Below, piece after piece: positions 1-10,372 of a stretch of 64,000 nucleotides of DNA. The DNA is from Rhizopus sp. PT2906 (Eukaryota > Mucoromycota > Mucoromycetes > Mucorales > Rhizopodaceae), in assembly GCA_025529335.1 (NCBI GenBank), contig JAMYHX010000022.1:62001-126000 (forward strand), read 5' to 3'. Both the position numbers and the translations under genes were made by a program. Below the pieces are notes generated by a model that ran no database searches, was not told the origin of the DNA, and worked only from the letters and a program-made list of their open reading frames with translations. The first letter of the stretch is position 1. The number at the start of each line of letters is the position of its first letter.

Positions 1-1272
1 TTGTCTCATCAAACACGCCACAAACCCCCTTTTTTCTTTAAATTCATAAAATAAACTGGCCTGATCTTATACTTTTATCATTACACCTTTACGAGCTCAA
101 TAGTTGATCTTTTAATAAGATCTGGTGATCACTAAACTACATAAAACTCTGCTTAAATGCAAAATTTAATCAAGTTTTTGCTTTATAACAAGTCAACCTT
201 CACAGACTCTAATAAAGTTTATGATACTCTTTTTAATTTAAGCAATTGATACTTAATAATTTGTTTGTTTTTGTCATTGTTTAAGTATTTTTTTTTTCAT
301 GCATCCGTGATTTTAATTATCATTCAATATGCAAGCAATAGCCCCAAAGTTTCTTGCTTTACTGCTAGTTTATGATGGCATTAGAGATGATTTGCTTTTT
401 ATATTTAATTCAGCTGAATAAGCCTGCCTTTGTTTTCACTTTGTTAAAAAAGATTGTTCGTTCGGCTGTAGCTCCTTTTATGTTTGTCGATAATTTATTT
501 TGTCTTCTTTAACTTCGTGTCAATAAAAATCAATCTACAATATTACGAGTCTTTTAAAAGTCTAGGCTCATCCTACTATAGCTTAAAAATTTTGTAATAA
601 AAGAAATATCGGTATTTCTTTAACAATTTTGCGAATGAAACATCCGCTATCGAGCATTCACCATTATCATATGCTGACAACCATTTGAATAAAGGCAGGC
701 GTAAGTATTAAGTTCCTATATATTGTTTCTGGTACGTTTAAGAAGTGTATTTGATATAAACATGTCATTCATTCTGTTGATCTTTTTTTTTTTTTTTTAT
801 TATAGAAAGTTGAAATAAATAATAAAGCTTTATCCTTTTATTTGGATGGCTTGTTTAAACATATACTCACTCTTTGATGTTCCTGTCTTTGTTGACTCTA
901 GTACATAATAAGCCTTGGCGCGTGGACTTGGGTAAATGTTTTGTTTCTTTCCTTGTGCAACAGAGCTCCACTTTATAACAGTGTAACATCAATGCGATCT
1001 GCATGAAAAGGTAAAGCAATACATGCTTCAACAGAAGAGCAATTTGAAAGATCAAATATACAAATCCACTTTATTTATGATTCAAGTAAACTCTTGGCTT
1101 AAATAATAGTCGTCAAGTTCGTTAGTATTCTTTAAATCTTACTAGATAAACTTTTCACTTTTCATTCTTTTCTCTTCTTCAAAAGGATAGTCATTTACTT
1201 AATTGTATTGATTTTCTTGTTTAAAAAGTGGGGTTTATTTACAAGTAATATGGAATAACATTTCCAGTTGTT
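1..1272. other. AT-rich intergenic stretch
   Basis: No supported gene. The DNA is AT-rich with short T runs, one of about 18 bases near 784-801. A 62-codon minus-strand frame near 867-1055 is hydrophobic, has no recognisable motif and is probably chance. It may contain the 3' flank of the minus-strand Dpb4 gene. Confidence 0.5.
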
Positions 1273-1947
1273 TTACTGATCCTCTTTGATCATTTCTTCT
1301 TGTTCCTTTTCATTAGTCTTTTGCTCCATAACTTCATCCTCATCCTCCAATCTATCGTCTAATGTACGCTTCTGTCCTTTTGGTGATGAGGGTGTATTTT
1401 CTTCCATTTGAGTGTCTTCTAATTCTTCCTCTTCTTCTTCTTCTTCTGTCTTTGGTTTAGAGCCATCCTTTTCCTTCTTTTTCTGCTTTTTCTCAATGGC
1501 TAATTTTTGATAGGCTAATATAGACCAAGTCAATATTGCTAATCAAAGAAAAAAAAAAAAAGTAAGCCACTTGCCTTCAAATGATTTTTTTAGTGGCTCA
1601 ATCAAATGATCTAATTCCACAATTTCTAATGCTTGAAACACATGGTTGGCAGTGATTGTTTTCTGATTTGAACTTTTTGCAACATCATTTGAACTAATGA
1701 AAACACATCAATATTTATAATCACATATTTTGTTTACAATCTCTTACACTGCAGACAAATAATTAATGAAAACGGTTCCAGCCTTATTAACAGCTAATCT
1801 TGCATCTTTTTGCAAAAGGGTTCCAGGAGGGAGCTATAGTGAGTGTTAGAGATGTAAGCCGTGATCATTCTTTTCACTTACAGCATTCTTTAATATTCTT
1901 GAGACGTGAGCTTTTGGCAATTCATTATCTTCAATGGTACTCGACAT
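1273..1947 (-). CDS. DPB4: DNA polymerase epsilon subunit Dpb4/POLE3-like histone-fold protein
   Basis: Predicted small histone-fold subunit of DNA polymerase epsilon, also shared with CHRAC/ISW2-type remodelers in other eukaryotes; it acts in the nucleus at forks and nucleosomes. Four exons (1882-1947, 1748-1833, 1575-1693, 1273-1514) give 170 residues. The order matches POLE3: an N-terminal LPKAHVSRILKNA helix, then LPPGTLLQKDARLAVNKAGT, then TANHVFQALEIVELDHLIEP, then a charged tail rich in Glu and Lys with a run of nine Glu. The last intron (1515-1574) starts with GCAAGT, so it is GC-AG; no GT donor keeps the frame. The start lies 152 bases from the start of the divergent isomerase gene. 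The family call rests on remembered POLE3 similarity; NF-YB/Dr1 relatives share the fold, but the tail favours POLE3. Confidence 0.85.
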
Positions 1948-2099
1948 GATTTAAATAAAAAAAAAAAGTACGTATCTGCCATTTGTAAGTCCTCCCCCCA
2001 AATATCTTGCTGAGTAATTAAACCCTGATGACCGTTCGTTTTAAAAAGCAAACTGTGAGAAAATATCTCTTTCTTTTCTTCTTTACTTAACAATACACG
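1948..2099. promoter_or_regulatory. Shared divergent promoter region between DPB4 and the isomerase gene
   Basis: The two start codons face away from each other and are 152 bases apart, so both 5' UTRs and core promoters must lie here or overlap. I see no clear TATA box. An A-rich run sits just upstream of the minus-strand start. Confidence 0.5.
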
Positions 2100-2908
2100 A
2101 TGTCTGAACAAAAGCCTGTTCTTTATGGTTACTTTAGATCCTCTGCATCTTATAGGGTTAGAATTGTTCTTGAGATAAAGGGGGTTGAATATGACCAGAA
2201 GATTGTCAACTTGCTCAAAAAGGAACAAGTATGTGTATAAGCGCGTTTATGAGTATGTGACTAATGAATATGAAGTAGTTCTCTGAAGAATACAAAAAAG
2301 TAGTTCCTACTCAAAAAGTACCTGCCTTTGTTACCAAGGAAGGCAGATTAATTCTTCAAAGTCAAGCTATCGTTGATTATATTGATGATGTTTATCCAGG
2401 TTTGTATCAACTAGTTGCCATTTCATTGAAAGACTTATATTCGTCTTAAAGGACCATCTTTATATCCCAAGGATCCTCTTGACCGTGCTCTAGTAAATTT
2501 TATTTTTATTTTGTCTATGTATTTATTTATTTTATATAATAACAGGTTCGCGAAATTTGCCAAATTATTGCATGTGACATCCATCCAATTCAAAATCTGG
2601 GTGTTTTGCAACGTGTTGCCCCAGACAACCAAGAAGAACAAAATGCGTTTGCTAAAGAAATGATCACAAAAGCATTCCATGGTCTCGAAGCACGTCTTGC
2701 TAAGGTTGCTAGTAAATACTCTTTTGGCGATACCTTGACGATGGCCGATGTCTTTGTTGTTCCTATGGTATATAATGCCATGCGACGTGGCGTTGATATG
2801 TCTCAATTCCCCATCTTGTCTCGATTGTATGATACTGTATCTGCCTTGCCCGAGTTCAAACGAGCCAGTCCTTCTGCTCAGCCTGATTGTCCTCCTGAAT
2901 TAAAATAA
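2100..2908 (+). CDS. Maleylacetoacetate isomerase / zeta-class glutathione S-transferase
   Basis: Predicted to isomerise maleylacetoacetate to fumarylacetoacetate in phenylalanine/tyrosine breakdown, using glutathione. Four exons encode about 210 residues, the usual length. Near residues 14-20 the zeta-class active-site signature appears as SSASYRVRI (SSCSWRVRI type). It is followed by the thioredoxin-fold QKVPAF and QSQAIVDYI elements, which bind glutathione, and the all-helical C-terminal domain with IHPIQNLGVL and DTLTMADVFVVP. The protein ends in QPDCPPELK, like the PDTP-E-L end of animal GSTZ1. The start ATG is 152 bases from the DPB4 start. Nothing else of the tyrosine pathway is next to it. 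Confidence 0.9.
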
Positions 2909-3015
2909 TAAAAAGTAAGGTGACACACCATGACCCAGCCCTTATTCAAATCGAATTTTATGCAACCTGTCACATTTCGAGATTTTTCTCTCTTGTATTT
3001 TTTTCATTTTTAAAG

Positions 3016-3902
3016 ATGAGCATAAATTGTGTCATGTTGACTCAAGATGGCAAGGCGCCTGTACCTTTGCCACAAGAGAAGATGTTCTTTACGCAACCAG
3101 ACGTCAAGCTTATCTTGGATTGTAACGAGTAAATGATAATAATATATATATATATATATATTTATTTGTGTCCTAACCAACCATGGATATATAGTGAAGC
3201 AGGCTATCCTGGAAACACTGGGTATTTTTTCTTTCTATTTAACATATAAGCGAATGTGTATATATCTAAATAATCTGACATAGAGGACATTATGAGTCCA
3301 GTCGTGGCACTGTCGTCTTGACAAACCAAAGAGTAGTGTACGCCACATATATTTTTGTGAACAGAAAAAGTCTCATGAATTTCTTTTAGATTGTTTATCT
3401 TGTAGATAAGCCTACACCAGGTTTTCAAAACTTGAATGTTCCTATATTGAACTTTAAACAATGGAGATTGGAACAACCTTGGTTTGGGGCAAACTATGTA
3501 ACAGGCATCGTTTTACCTGTAAGTGAGATCTTTATATCCCTTTATCCCTTCCAACACTCGTTTAGGTCCCAGGAGGTGGATTATCAAGAACAAGTCAGCT
3601 TAAACTCACTTTTGCAGAAGGAGGTTCGAGAAAATACAAAACAACGATTTTTTTTCTCTCTCTAAAAAGAAATAATCATAGGCGCCATTGAATTTGCGGA
3701 TATTCTGCGTAATTTATTGGAAAGGATGGGAGGTAATGATAAGATCATACATAAAAAGACGATTTTGATTAAATATATATTATTAGAAACAAATGAAATA
3801 CCTAGAGAGTATGAACCATTACCTGAATACCCAGCACCACCAGTAGCATCATCATCAGAACAAGATGGTGATTTGCCTCCTCCTCCTGCATATTCCGCAT
3901 AA
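3016..3902 (+). CDS. WBP2-like GRAM-domain protein with C-terminal PPxY motif
   Basis: Resembles WW-domain-binding protein 2: an N-terminal GRAM (PH-like) domain and a proline-rich tail. Visible GRAM segments are RGTVVLTNQRVVY, then PGFQNLNVPILNF, then QPWFGANYVTGIV and the AIEFADIL strand/helix. The tail ends in LPPPPAYSA, a PPxY motif of the kind bound by WW domains of Nedd4/Rsp5-type ubiquitin ligases. A second tyrosine-proline element (LPEYPAPP) lies just before it. The gene has several short introns, one with an AT repeat near 3141-3161; exact ends of the middle exons are uncertain. A role as a membrane-lipid-binding adaptor for a ubiquitin ligase is inference. It converges on the zinc-finger gene, with 152 bases between the stops. 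Confidence 0.75.
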
Positions 3903-4054
3903 GGCCTATATATACACACACACATATATACACATACGCACATTAAAAAAAAAAGGTTTATTGATAAGGTCATTGGCACAGCCAAAAATAAAATTAAAGA
4001 AAAAAGAGAATACATCATCATTTATAAATATACAAAAAAGAAAGAGAGAGACGT

Positions 4055-4910
4055 TTATCCAAAGGTGGACACAATATGAGCTAATTGTAATAAGTCATTT
4101 CCATTTTGCTTTTCCTTTGACCGATCATTCTGTTCATCATCCTGTTTGTTGAACGCATTTGAATTTTCTTGCAGCCAAGTTCTCCTCAGCTGACTTCTTT
4201 GGGGCTGTTTAGGATGAAGTAAGGTGAAGGGTAAATGATTGGTTGCATTTTGAGGCGTATAGGTCAAGGGACGATGCTGATAAAATAAATGATGGGTGGT
4301 CGCAGTTTCTGCCACGGGTTGATTATTTGTGCTAGAAGAAGCGGATGAAAGTGTGGGGCTTGATACCTGAGATGTTTTTGCGACAGTGGATAGAGGCAAA
4401 GGGAATTGATTGAAACGAGCGGCATTTGGAATTGTTTGCAGTGATTGATGATAATTCGAAAGATGCTGATCAATAGTTAGTGGAGGTTCGATTTGAACAG
4501 GATCTGAGCGAATACGTTGATGAGCATGAAGACGAGGCTTTGGTCTTGTTTCTTCTGTTGTTTGAGTATTTGCTTGTCGCTTTTGTGATCGGCGTGATTT
4601 AGGTGACATATGGGTTCTGTAATGCTGCATCATATTATCTTGACGTGAAAATCTGGATTGACAACCAGGGAATAAACAAGGAAAGTTCTTCTCTCCTGTA
4701 TGTATTCGATTATGTCTCGCAAGATGACCACTTGAAAATGTATGAGTAACAAGAAAAGGGTGCTGGTATCGTTATTTACCTTGTTGTGAAACTTTTATTG
4801 CATCCTGGTTCAGTACAATGGTATTTTCTCTTACTTTCTTCTTCTGCAGTATTCAATAAACTCACTTGTCTACCAGAAGCATTCTTGACTGATAATAATC
4901 CTTCATTCAT
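4055..4910 (-). CDS. Nrg1-like C2H2 zinc-finger transcription factor
   Basis: Two adjacent C2H2 fingers lie near residues 30-85. The first starts YHCTEPGCNKSF and reads on into TTSGHLARHNRIHTGEK; the second starts FPCLFPGCQSRFSRQDN and ends MMQHYRTH. This pair is characteristic of yeast Nrg1/Nrg2-type glucose and stress repressors. The 49-base intron (4731-4779) splits the first finger inside the Ser codon of FTTSG, and its removal restores the finger exactly. Two exons give 268 residues; the C-terminal 180 are Ser/Thr/Pro/Gln-rich, low complexity and probably disordered. I chose ATG 4910 (MNEGLLSV) because further upstream the frame runs into a TG-repeat translation; a 5' non-coding exon or further upstream coding exon is possible. 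Function as a DNA-binding repressor is by family. Confidence 0.8.
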
Positions 4911-4930
4911 TTTATATGTTCTCTCTCTTT

Positions 4931-5013
4931 TTGTGTGTGTGTGTGTGTGTATGTGTGTGTGTGTGTATGTATGTGTGTATATAAATATGTGTGTGTGTGT
5001 GTGTGTGAGTGTG
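4931..5013 (+). repeat. (TG)n microsatellite
   Basis: Imperfect TG/TATG repeat of about 80 bases, just upstream of the zinc-finger gene start on the opposite strand, so within its promoter or 5' UTR. Confidence 0.9.
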
Positions 5014-5473
5014 TAAAAATTATTTATAGAAATAAAGTATAAAAAAAAGGATTCCCTTCCTTTCCCTTTTTTTTTGAGTTTTTTCTTACTCAGATCATCT
5101 CCGCGGAACAAGACCCGTATTGGGGACTTGCTATTTACGTATGAAGTAATAAGCTTACTACTGCTTGTACATATTATTTACACTTTATTCGTACACTGAT
5201 AAAAAAAATGATAATATGAAACAAAATAAAAAGTTAATTAATGAGATAGTACAAAAACTGGTTTATATCTTTTGACTTTCAGACCGATGGACCCTTTTCT
5301 TTTATAGGTGTTGCATTCAATCATTTACAAATGGCTTATGTAAAATAACCATGATCTGCATAAAAAAAAAAAAACAAGATTGATTTCATTTGTGCATTCT
5401 TGCTGATCAAACTCATGCAGATGATTTTTCTCTTTTTCTCTTTTTCTTTTTTTTTCTTTTTTCTTTAAACATA

Positions 5474-6966
5474 ATGAATCGTTATCAAGACTGGAGAGAA
5501 ATAAAAGTATCAACCTTGGTCAAGGATCAAAAAGTGATTGAGATGTAAGTTATGTGTTTATAAAGATGGCTTATAATAATTAATCAATCAATCAAAAAAA
5601 AAGTTCAAGCAAAATATCTATCGAGGAAGCATGTCAAGTTCTGTTTGAGAATAACATATCATCGGCACCTATCAAACATGAGGGAAACTATATAGGCGTG
5701 TTTGATTATGGTGACGTGATTGCTTATATATTACTCGTACTACAACCGAGGGATAAGGAAAAAGAAGGCTATAGTATCCAAGATATCATGAATAAGGCGC
5801 TAAAGGGAGAGAAAGTATCTGTTGGTTTAGTGAGTGGTAAGTGAGGAATATTGAACAAGCTTGGTTAATAAGCATAGACCTCTCCCGAAAGAACCCATTT
5901 TATTCTATTCAACAAGACTCTACATTGTCATCAGTCATTGAAATATTTGCTCTTGGAACACGTCGAGGTAAAAATAAAATAAAATACATTTACTTGTTCA
6001 ATGGACTTATTTGATGGACTAGTGTGTGTCAAGAAGCCTGATGGCGGAATACAAGTAATACAGTAGACGTATTTTCCCTTGTTCATTACTTATTATTATT
6101 ATTATCTATAGGCTATCCTGTCTCAATCGACGGTCATTCAGTATCTGTATGAGCATACGAAACAATTTCCAGAGCTTAGTGAATGCATGAACAAGACAGT
6201 AAGAAGAAAAAAAAAAGGCTATGCGATCATTTTGTAACACAAATATAATAGATTCATCAGCTGAACCTTGGAAAAGAACCGGTGATAAGTGTTCCAGCTA
6301 ATGCGACTGTGCTGAACGCACTAGTAATAATGAGTAACTATTGTGTAGTTCATCTTGATCTTTACTAACAAAGTATCAAGGTCAACATGGTGTCTCTTCT
6401 TTAGCTGTTGTGAGTAATGATAAAATCATTGGAAACATAAGCATGACAGATGTCAAGGTAACTATAGCAAACAAAACAAAAAAAAAAAGAAAGGGGGGAC
6501 GTGCGTTGATGGCTGTGTATATGTGTGCGTGTATGTGGTAATGGTAGTAAGAGCGGAGATAACCTTCAATTTGTGTTCATTATAGCATGTGATGAAAAGC
6601 TATCGTCATGGATTATTATGGAAAACGTGTTTTCAATTTGTGAGTTATATAAAATTAGAGCAAGGCATCATAGAAGGACAGGTAAATAACCATAGAAACA
6701 AAAAGAAGGAAGCTAACAGACAATAGGATCGATTACCCGTATTTGATGTCCGTCCTGATACTCATTTAGGATTCGCTATTGCCAAATTACTTGCAACAAA
6801 GGCACATCGTGTTTGGGTAACAGATGAAAAGCAGCAACTACTTGGGGTTGTTTCTCTTACAGATGTCTTTCGTATTCTTGCTACTGTGGCTGGTATTAAA
6901 CTACCAAATGAAAATCGTAGAACGAGCTTGAATGTTAGTACTTTCAACAGAAAGGACATAAAATAA
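5474..6966 (+). CDS. CBS-domain protein, Sds23/Moc1-like (AMPK-gamma related)
   Basis: Four CBS repeats can be followed across about eight exons. The first holds SIEEACQVLFENNISSAPI, the second DSTLSSVIEIFALG, the third NATVLNALVIMSKYQGQHG with VSSLAVVSNDKIIGNISMTD, and the fourth LPVFDVRPDTHLGFAIAKL with HRVWVTDEKQQLLGVVSLTD. Such proteins sense adenine nucleotides; Sds23 inhibits PP2A-type phosphatases in fission yeast, while Snf4 is the gamma subunit of AMPK. The WxxI.VSxLV opening and the spacing point to Sds23, but a Snf4-like role cannot be excluded from sequence reading alone. Introns are short, several with A-rich acceptor tracts. The start ATG at 5474 is the first in frame after a T-rich leader. 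Confidence 0.75.
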
Positions 6967-7014
6967 AAAAAAGGTACACCTTTTCATGTTTATACTCAGC
7001 TACTCATCATCACC

Positions 7015-7120
7015 CATCATCATCATCATCATCATCATTATCATACACATTTAAAAAGCATGGTTACCTGAAAATCTTTTTTTTTTCCTTTTTCCTTTTT
7101 TCTTTTTTCCTTTTTCTTTT

Positions 7121-7152
<32 letters not shown>
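7015..7152 (+). repeat. (CAT)n microsatellite followed by a pyrimidine-rich tract
   Basis: About eight CAT units near 7015-7038, then a T/C-rich stretch with a (CT)n run near 7128-7146. It lies 100-240 bases upstream of the Zn2Cys6 gene start, where pyrimidine tracts are common in fungal promoters. Confidence 0.8.
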
Positions 7153-7154
<2 letters not shown>

Positions 7155-7252
7155 TCTTCATCAAGTCTACTTTATATTCTTTTTCATTATTTTCCCACAA
7201 CTTCAGTCTTTACGCTCTCTTCTGAAGATTAAATTAATTAAAAATCCGAGTT

Positions 7253-9746
7253 ATGCCACCCAAAGAGAATAGCAATAATAATAAAGAAAATACAAAAGAA
7301 CAAGGCAAACGAAAAAAGATTGTCAAAGCATGTAAAGATTGCCGAAGAAGAAAGGTAAAGAGAATAAGTAATTGCGTGTGCAGCTGATAATAGTTACCAC
7401 TTAGGTCAAATGTGACGGTGAAATGCCCTGCAGTACTTGTAAGAGGTCATCCATACAGTGTGTGTTCGAATCAAGCACACCTAAAAGAGGAGCCAATAAA
7501 CACTATATTGAATCGTTAGAGAATAGAATACATGTGATGGAAAGAGCACTTCATTCACTAGGAGGAATGCAGTTAATTGAAGAAGCAGTCAGAAGACAGC
7601 AGATGATAGAAGAGCAGCAGCAGCAACAGCATCAAGGTACAGTCTATATGTTTGTTTGTTTACTCCAAATTAACCTTGTTAAATAGGATTCAAAATAAAT
7701 GATAATAATAGGTTCTTGCTAAATGAAATAGGAAATCCATACTACATTCAGGATATTTTACCAGGGGATTTTTCATCCACCAGCAGTAGTACAACAAGTT
7801 TATCACCTAACCAACAACAGGATGAGTTGATTCAATACTTTATGATCCAAATTCAGCCTTATTTTCCTATCTTTGTACCTACCTATTTTAATCGACTCTA
7901 TCTGGCAAACGAGATACCTCATATACTTATCTATGCTATCTGTGGGTTATCCTTATTTTATCAACGAGAGGACGGAGAAGAATATATTCAGAGAGCAATG
8001 ATCATGTTGGATGAAGCTATAGGAAAGCCTTCGATCATGATCATTCAGACTCTCTTGATCCTTTTAAAATATTCAGAAACAGACCACGAAAAGAGCAAGA
8101 GTCTATTATCAAGGATAACAGAGCTATGCAAAATGTTGGATCTAAAACGATTAGTTTATCAACAAGACAACGATAGTAATGGTAGTGCAGAGGCTCTGGA
8201 GACAAGGAGAAGAACCTTTTATATGGTGTTAAGATACAATGTCCTTTTATGGCAAGTATCAAAATAGATGTATAAAAATGGAAATTAACCCTTTTAATAT
8301 ACATATAGCATGGAACAAAATTTGGAAATTGATAGTTATTTCATAAAGGATACAGCTGCATTCAGGACAAGCGACGATTTCGTATTTGATTCCTCAGTGA
8401 TTACCTTATCCAACATTTACCAGCACTTGCGCAGAATTACAAAAAGACAGGATGCTCAACAGGATAGTAGGAATAATCAGCAGGTTGTTGAAGAAAGTCT
8501 ATTTATTATGCAGCTGCAACTGATGATAGACAAGGATTTCATTCAATTGCCTCCTATACATCAAAAATTAAAGTTCCCCGCAGGTGAATTGCCCTTAAAC
8601 ATCAACGCAATAACAAGGCTTTCCCATATTTATCACCATTTAAACATAATCCTACTCCATTTCCACTACTCAAAATATCCATTACCTCAGCCATCATCCA
8701 TTAATAACGATATCATTCAGTATCCTCATCGAGATCTGTCCTTGGCATCTTCATCTATCTTGGTCAGACTATTGGAAGGCATGCTGGCTGAGAATATCTA
8801 TAAATTTATTCCACGAGGTGTTCACTTTCTACTGTACTGCAGTCATTTGGCTTCAACAGTCATCCAGCAACTAGATTATATGAACCACTTTGATGAATAT
8901 CAACGATCGCTAAATCTTATCCAGCGTATCACCTGTGCCAAACAACAAAGGCGGTTTAGTCAAATCCCAGCTTCTTTGCTTCAACTTTCATCTGCAGACG
9001 TATCAAATTTATCGATTCAATCACAGCCTCAACCACAACCACAATCACAATCACAATCACAGCCGCAACCACCACCACAATCACAGCCTCAACAACAACA
9101 ACAACAACAACAGCAACATCAGCCACTTCACAATCTTCATGCTGCCCCTCTACAGATCAACACAAAGAAATCACTACGTACGACCTCCTGTGTCGACCTT
9201 AGGTCCGTCCAACGACTTCACTCTCAGCAACAACCCACATCTAACTTTACCCAACATCGTAAACCGGTTGCCTCAGTCATTTCGTCTAGTACGTCATCGA
9301 CAAATCCTGCTCCTTATCGTCACGCTTCGTCTCCAACACTCAAGGGCCACCCTTCACCTCCTGGTATACCTTACCCTGTGGTCCATGAAATTATACCTCA
9401 AACTACCCAGTCATCACTTCTTCGACAACCAGGCAAGATGCGAGTTCTCAGAAAGAGTTCGTCCTTACATGGTCTATCTAATACTTATCGACAACAGCAA
9501 CAACTGTATCATCAACAACAGTTACTACAGCAACAGCAACAACAACAGCCAATGATGCCCATGTTTCAACATCCATCACCCCTTGATCTACATCGACCTT
9601 ATCAACCAACACTCTTGGATTATCAAGATGTCAAAATGGGGTCCAATGAACTCATGGATGATTTTTCGCTTCAGCCTACTGATTTTAATTTTCTTAGTCA
9701 TCAAATGTTTAATGATGAAAGAACAGAGGGGCATCCTCTACTTTAA
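7253..9746 (+). CDS. Zn2Cys6 (GAL4-type) fungal transcription factor
   Basis: Four exons (7253-7354, 7405-7636, 7687-8251, 8309-9746) give 778 residues. The binuclear zinc cluster near residues 25-55 is CKDCRRRKV-KCDGEMPCSTC-KRSSIQCVF, with all six Cys present; the first intron cuts it between the Lys and Val codons. A coiled-coil linker (ESLENRIHVMERALHSLGG) follows, then the fungal middle homology region (QIQPYFPIFVPTYFNRLYL and later helices). The C-terminal half is low complexity with long Gln/Pro and Gln tracts (near 9020-9120 and 9490-9555). The third intron (8252-8308) begins GCAAGT, a GC-AG intron. The target pathway is unknown. It converges on the bZIP gene, with 65 bases and an AT repeat between the stops. 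Confidence 0.85.
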
Positions 9747-9781
9747 TTTATTGATTTATATTATAATAATAAATAACTGTG

Positions 9782-9811
<30 letters not shown>

Positions 9812-9812
<1 letters not shown>

Positions 9813-10249
9813 TATGAAGGAGGAGGTGGGTGAGAGGGAATAGGTGGTCGATGATGAGTTTTTAGAATGGACATCAAGTCATCTAATGTATCTAATGCTT
9901 TTGTCTTTTCTGTTGTTGTTGTTGTTGTTGTTGCTGGTGTTGCTGTGGTTGTTGGTCTTGTAAATAGTTTGTTCATATTTTGCTTTTCTACTTGTTGTTC
10001 CAGTTCAATAATATATCGCTTTAATTGCTCATTCTCTTTCTCTAATCGTTCCATTCGTGCAGGCCAATCTGCCATGCTAGTCACTTTGGCTTCTAATTCC
10101 TTCACATATCGTTCTTTTCTCTGTCGAAAGGCTCTTTGTGCTGCACGGTTCTGTTCGGCTCTTCGACTCTCTGTTAGTGTCTTTTTTATCTTGGGTTTAC
10201 TATTATTATGGTTGTCTACAGTGTTGCTAGCAGCGGTATTATTTGACAT
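9812..10249 (-). CDS. Short bZIP transcription factor (Yap/AP-1-like basic region)
   Basis: Intronless 145-residue protein. The basic region, about residues 27-47, reads ESRRAEQNRAAQRAFRQRKE, the NxxAQxxFR signature of fungal Yap/Pap1-type factors. It is followed by a leucine zipper in register (VKELEAKV, MERLEKENEQL, YIIELEQQV). The rest is short: a Thr/Ala-rich run and a His/Pro-rich end. There are no Cys-rich redox domains as in Yap1, so it is more like the small stand-alone bZIPs (Meab/Zip type). It lies downstream of, and co-oriented with, the hydrolase gene, 123 bases away. Function is limited to predicted dimeric DNA binding. Confidence 0.85.
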
Positions 10250-10372
10250 ATATACAAAGAGAAAAGAAATATATAAAAAAGAAAAAAGGACAAAAAAAGG
10301 AGATTCTCACGAACACTGACAGCAGTTTATTACGTAATGAACTGGTCGTATCATAGCTGATTATGTAATAAT

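Noticed and set aside
4931..5013. TG repeat as a CRISPR-like or telomeric array
   Set aside because: Simple dinucleotide microsatellite without spacers or telomere units.
4776..5111. Extended N-terminus of the Nrg1-like protein reading through the TG repeat (Thr-His runs)
   Set aside because: Repeat-derived translation unlike the family; a downstream ATG at 4910 gives a sensible start.
8935..9555. 206-codon plus-strand frame rich in His/Asn
   Set aside because: Shadow of the Gln/Pro-rich part of the Zn2Cys6 gene in another frame.
9867..10319. 150-codon plus-strand frame opposite the bZIP gene
   Set aside because: Antisense shadow; Val runs come from the Thr/Ala repeat of the bZIP coding strand.
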